This document shows positions 4,788 through 6,403 of a DNA stretch of 6,403 bases, piece by piece; positions within the stretch are counted from its first letter, which is position 1, and the number at the start of each line of letters is the position of its first letter. This stretch comes from Gammaproteobacteria bacterium. GTDB taxonomy: Bacteria; Pseudomonadota; Gammaproteobacteria; Arenicellales; Arenicellaceae. The notes beneath the pieces are model-generated. The model saw only the letters and a list, made by a program, of their open reading frames with translations. It was not told the DNA's origin and ran no database searches. Position numbers and translations under genes: made by a program. Where the stretch lies: the NCBI GenBank assembly GCA_003485905.1, contig DNHK01000107.1:1-6403 (forward strand), read 5' to 3'.

Positions 4788-6403
4788 TCATTTTCTTGAT
4801 CGTTGGCTGACACCGACCAGCCGTTTGGTGATTGGTGTTGCCGTAGCCTTATCTATATTTCAAATCTGGCGACCATTAGCCGGCTTTATTCCCGCAGGTA
4901 TGCTGCCTATGGAGCATATCCTGGGACTAATGCCCGCAACCTATTTTCGGCCGTTACACCTTTCTTGGATTCTATGTGTAGGGTTTCTGGTTTACCCGCT
5001 AGCGGGTCGCCTACGGTGGTTGGATCTATCCGCGATTGCTCTAGTTTTGTGGTCGTCTGCACGTATTCTCAGGTTTGACTATCAAGGGCTCGACCATTTA
5101 TTAAATGGTCTGTCGGTTGTGGATCATGTGGCGGGACTAGTCATGATTTTGGCGACGCTTGAGATGGCTCGCCGTTCAGTTGGCTTGGTGATGACGATAA
5201 TCGGATTGGGTTTCATTCTTTATGGAGCATTCGGGAACTATTTGCCAGATGTTTTAGCCACGCGAGGTTTCAGTTTCGAAAGGATTGTGCGGTTTCAGGT
5301 GTTCACCGCCGCCGGGATGTACGGCGCACCAATAGGCATTGCAGCTGGCGCGGTTTTTAGCTTTGTGTTGTTCGGTGCGTTCTTGCAGGCAACTGGTGCA
5401 GGAAAGTTTTTTATTGATCTTTCCTATGCGGCCGCAGGCCGTTATCGCGGAGGGCCGGCCAAAGCGAGCGTATTAGCGTCGGCAATGATGGGGTCTATTT
5501 CAGGCAGTGCGATTGCCAACACCGTGTCGACCGGGTCACTCACCATCCCGATGATGAAACAACTGGGTTACAAGCCAGCCCAAGCAGCAGGTATCGAAGC
5601 CGCCGCCTCAACGGGTGGGCAGATCATGCCGCCAATCATGGGTGCTGGCGCTTTTGTAATGGCGGAATTCACCCGAATCTCCTACAGCGATATCGTATGG
5701 ATGTCACTTATTCCTGCGATCCTATTCTTTCTCTCGGTCTTGCTATACGTCCATATTATGGCGGTTAAGGGCGGGTTTAAAGGTATGACAGACACCATCG
5801 CCACACGTCATGTCTTAATACAAGGCGTGCACTTTATTCTGCCATTAGCGCTGATTATATTCTTGTTGTTACAGGACTATTCACCAGCACTTGTAGGGGT
5901 GGTTGGCTGCGTGACCGTTGCAGTGGCTAGTCTACTAAGGGTGCATACACGGGTAGGGTGGGCTGCAATTGGCAAAGCCTTACACCAAGGTGCAATCATG
6001 GCTGTGCCAATATCTGTAGCGTGTGCGGTAGCGGGTATTGTCGTAGGTGTGATAGGGCAAACCGGCATAGGATTGCAATTCACAGAGTCGGTTATTTCGC
6101 TCAGTGGGGGACAGCTTTGGTTAGGTCTTGGGCTGGTTGCCGTTGCTGCTTTGGTATTGGGCATGGGGCTGCCCGTTACGGCAGCATATATCGTCTTATC
6201 AGTAATGACGGCGCCCGCACTACAGGAGTTAGGTCTGGCACTGATAACTGCTCACATGATTATTTTTTGGTTGTCGCAAACGTCTAATATTACTCCGCCC
6301 ATCGCGCTAGCCGCATTCGCAGGAGCCGGTATTGCGGGTGCGCCGCCGATGCGATCTGCAGTAGAGGCGTTTAAACTTGCCAGCGGGTTGTTTGTGATCC
6401 CGT
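4771..6403 (+). CDS. TRAP transporter fused permease (small + large subunits), 3' end beyond right edge
   Basis: I read 544 codons without a stop from ATG 4771 to the right edge. The ATG directly follows an in-frame TAG (4768-4770), so it is the earliest start; with no clear ribosome binding site, translation is probably coupled to the receptor gene, overlapped by 17 bases. The N-terminal ~160 residues form the small-subunit-like part, including RPLHLSWILCVGFLVYPL (about 56-75) and a helix with LEMARRSVG (130-138). From about residue 165 the large DctM-like domain begins: FGAFLQATGAGKFFIDL, then GRYRGGPAKASV, SAMMGSISGSAIANTV (237-252), ASTGGQIMPPIMGA (279-292), GMGLPVTAAY (464-473) and SQTSNITPPIALAAFAGAG (502-520). 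These are hallmarks of fused TAXI-associated permeases, which import solute with a Na+ gradient through an elevator-type mechanism in the inner membrane. Residue V469 replaces the threonine usual in GLPTTAAY. By family length, some tens to over a hundred residues are missing at the C-terminus. Confidence 0.95.
   Translation, partial: MIQPLNHFLDRWLTPTSRLVIGVAVALSIFQIWRPLAGFIPAGMLPMEHILGLMPATYFRPLHLSWILCVGFLVYPLAGRLRWLDLSAIALVLWSSARILRFDYQGLDHLLNGLSVVDHVAGLVMILATLEMARRSVGLVMTIIGLGFILYGAFGNYLPDVLATRGFSFERIVRFQVFTAAGMYGAPIGIAAGAVFSFVLFGAFLQATGAGKFFIDLSYAAAGRYRGGPAKASVLASAMMGSISGSAIANTVSTGSLTIPMMKQLGYKPAQAAGIEAAASTGGQIMPPIMGAGAFVMAEFTRISYSDIVWMSLIPAILFFLSVLLYVHIMAVKGGFKGMTDTIATRHVLIQGVHFILPLALIIFLLLQDYSPALVGVVGCVTVAVASLLRVHTRVGWAAIGKALHQGAIMAVPISVACAVAGIVVGVIGQTGIGLQFTESVISLSGGQLWLGLGLVAVAALVLGMGLPVTAAYIVLSVMTAPALQELGLALITAHMIIFWLSQTSNITPPIALAAFAGAGIAGAPPMRSAVEAFKLASGLFVIP

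Noticed and set aside
4803..5078. A 91-codon plus-strand frame starting at TTG 4803
   Set aside because: It is out of frame with the fused permease, whose frame here encodes recognisable small-subunit motifs; the 91-residue product has no membrane-protein character or family resemblance.
2205..5435. GCGGCCGC octamers near 2208 and 5427 as a possible repeat or element boundary
   Set aside because: Both lie in frame within conserved coding sequence and share no flanking similarity, so they are coincidental.
5877..6287. Overlapping plus (5958-6287) and minus (5877-6164) frames in the permease 3' half
   Set aside because: The products are low-complexity readings of a membrane-protein gene in the wrong frames; the permease frame is uninterrupted and contains family motifs throughout.

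Overview
The window looks like ordinary chromosomal DNA from a gammaproteobacterium. The evidence is a septation-protein A gene followed by a BolA-family gene, and a deoxynucleoside kinase overlapping panB, an arrangement I associate with pseudomonad-like and marine Gammaproteobacteria. The TRAP transporter fits a marine or other aquatic heterotroph, but habitat is inference. I see no phage, transposon, CRISPR or RNA gene.

Left part (1-813, minus strand): a yciB/ispZ-type inner-membrane septation protein, then 16 bases later the start of a BolA-family gene that runs off the left edge. They are probably co-transcribed leftward. A 200-base divergent spacer (814-1013) separates them from everything to the right. 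It holds two short inverted repeats and one weak promoter candidate.

Middle (1014-2503, plus strand): a deoxynucleoside kinase-like P-loop protein whose stop codon overlaps the start of panB (ATGA). panB encodes ketopantoate hydroxymethyltransferase, the first committed step of pantothenate (vitamin B5, CoA precursor) synthesis. panC, often the next gene, is not here.

Right part (2571-6403, plus strand): a family III (CaiB/BaiF) CoA-transferase, a TAXI-type TRAP periplasmic receptor that looks like a lipoprotein, and a long fused TRAP permease (small plus large membrane subunits in one chain). The permease starts inside the receptor gene and is cut by the right edge after 544 codons. A plausible reading is an uptake-and-activation unit: the receptor and permease import an organic acid, probably a carboxylate, using the sodium gradient, and the CoA-transferase converts it to its CoA thioester. 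The substrate cannot be read from the sequence.

No clearly undescribed system is visible. The most interesting point is this CoA-transferase/TAXI-TRAP unit sitting where panC would often be.
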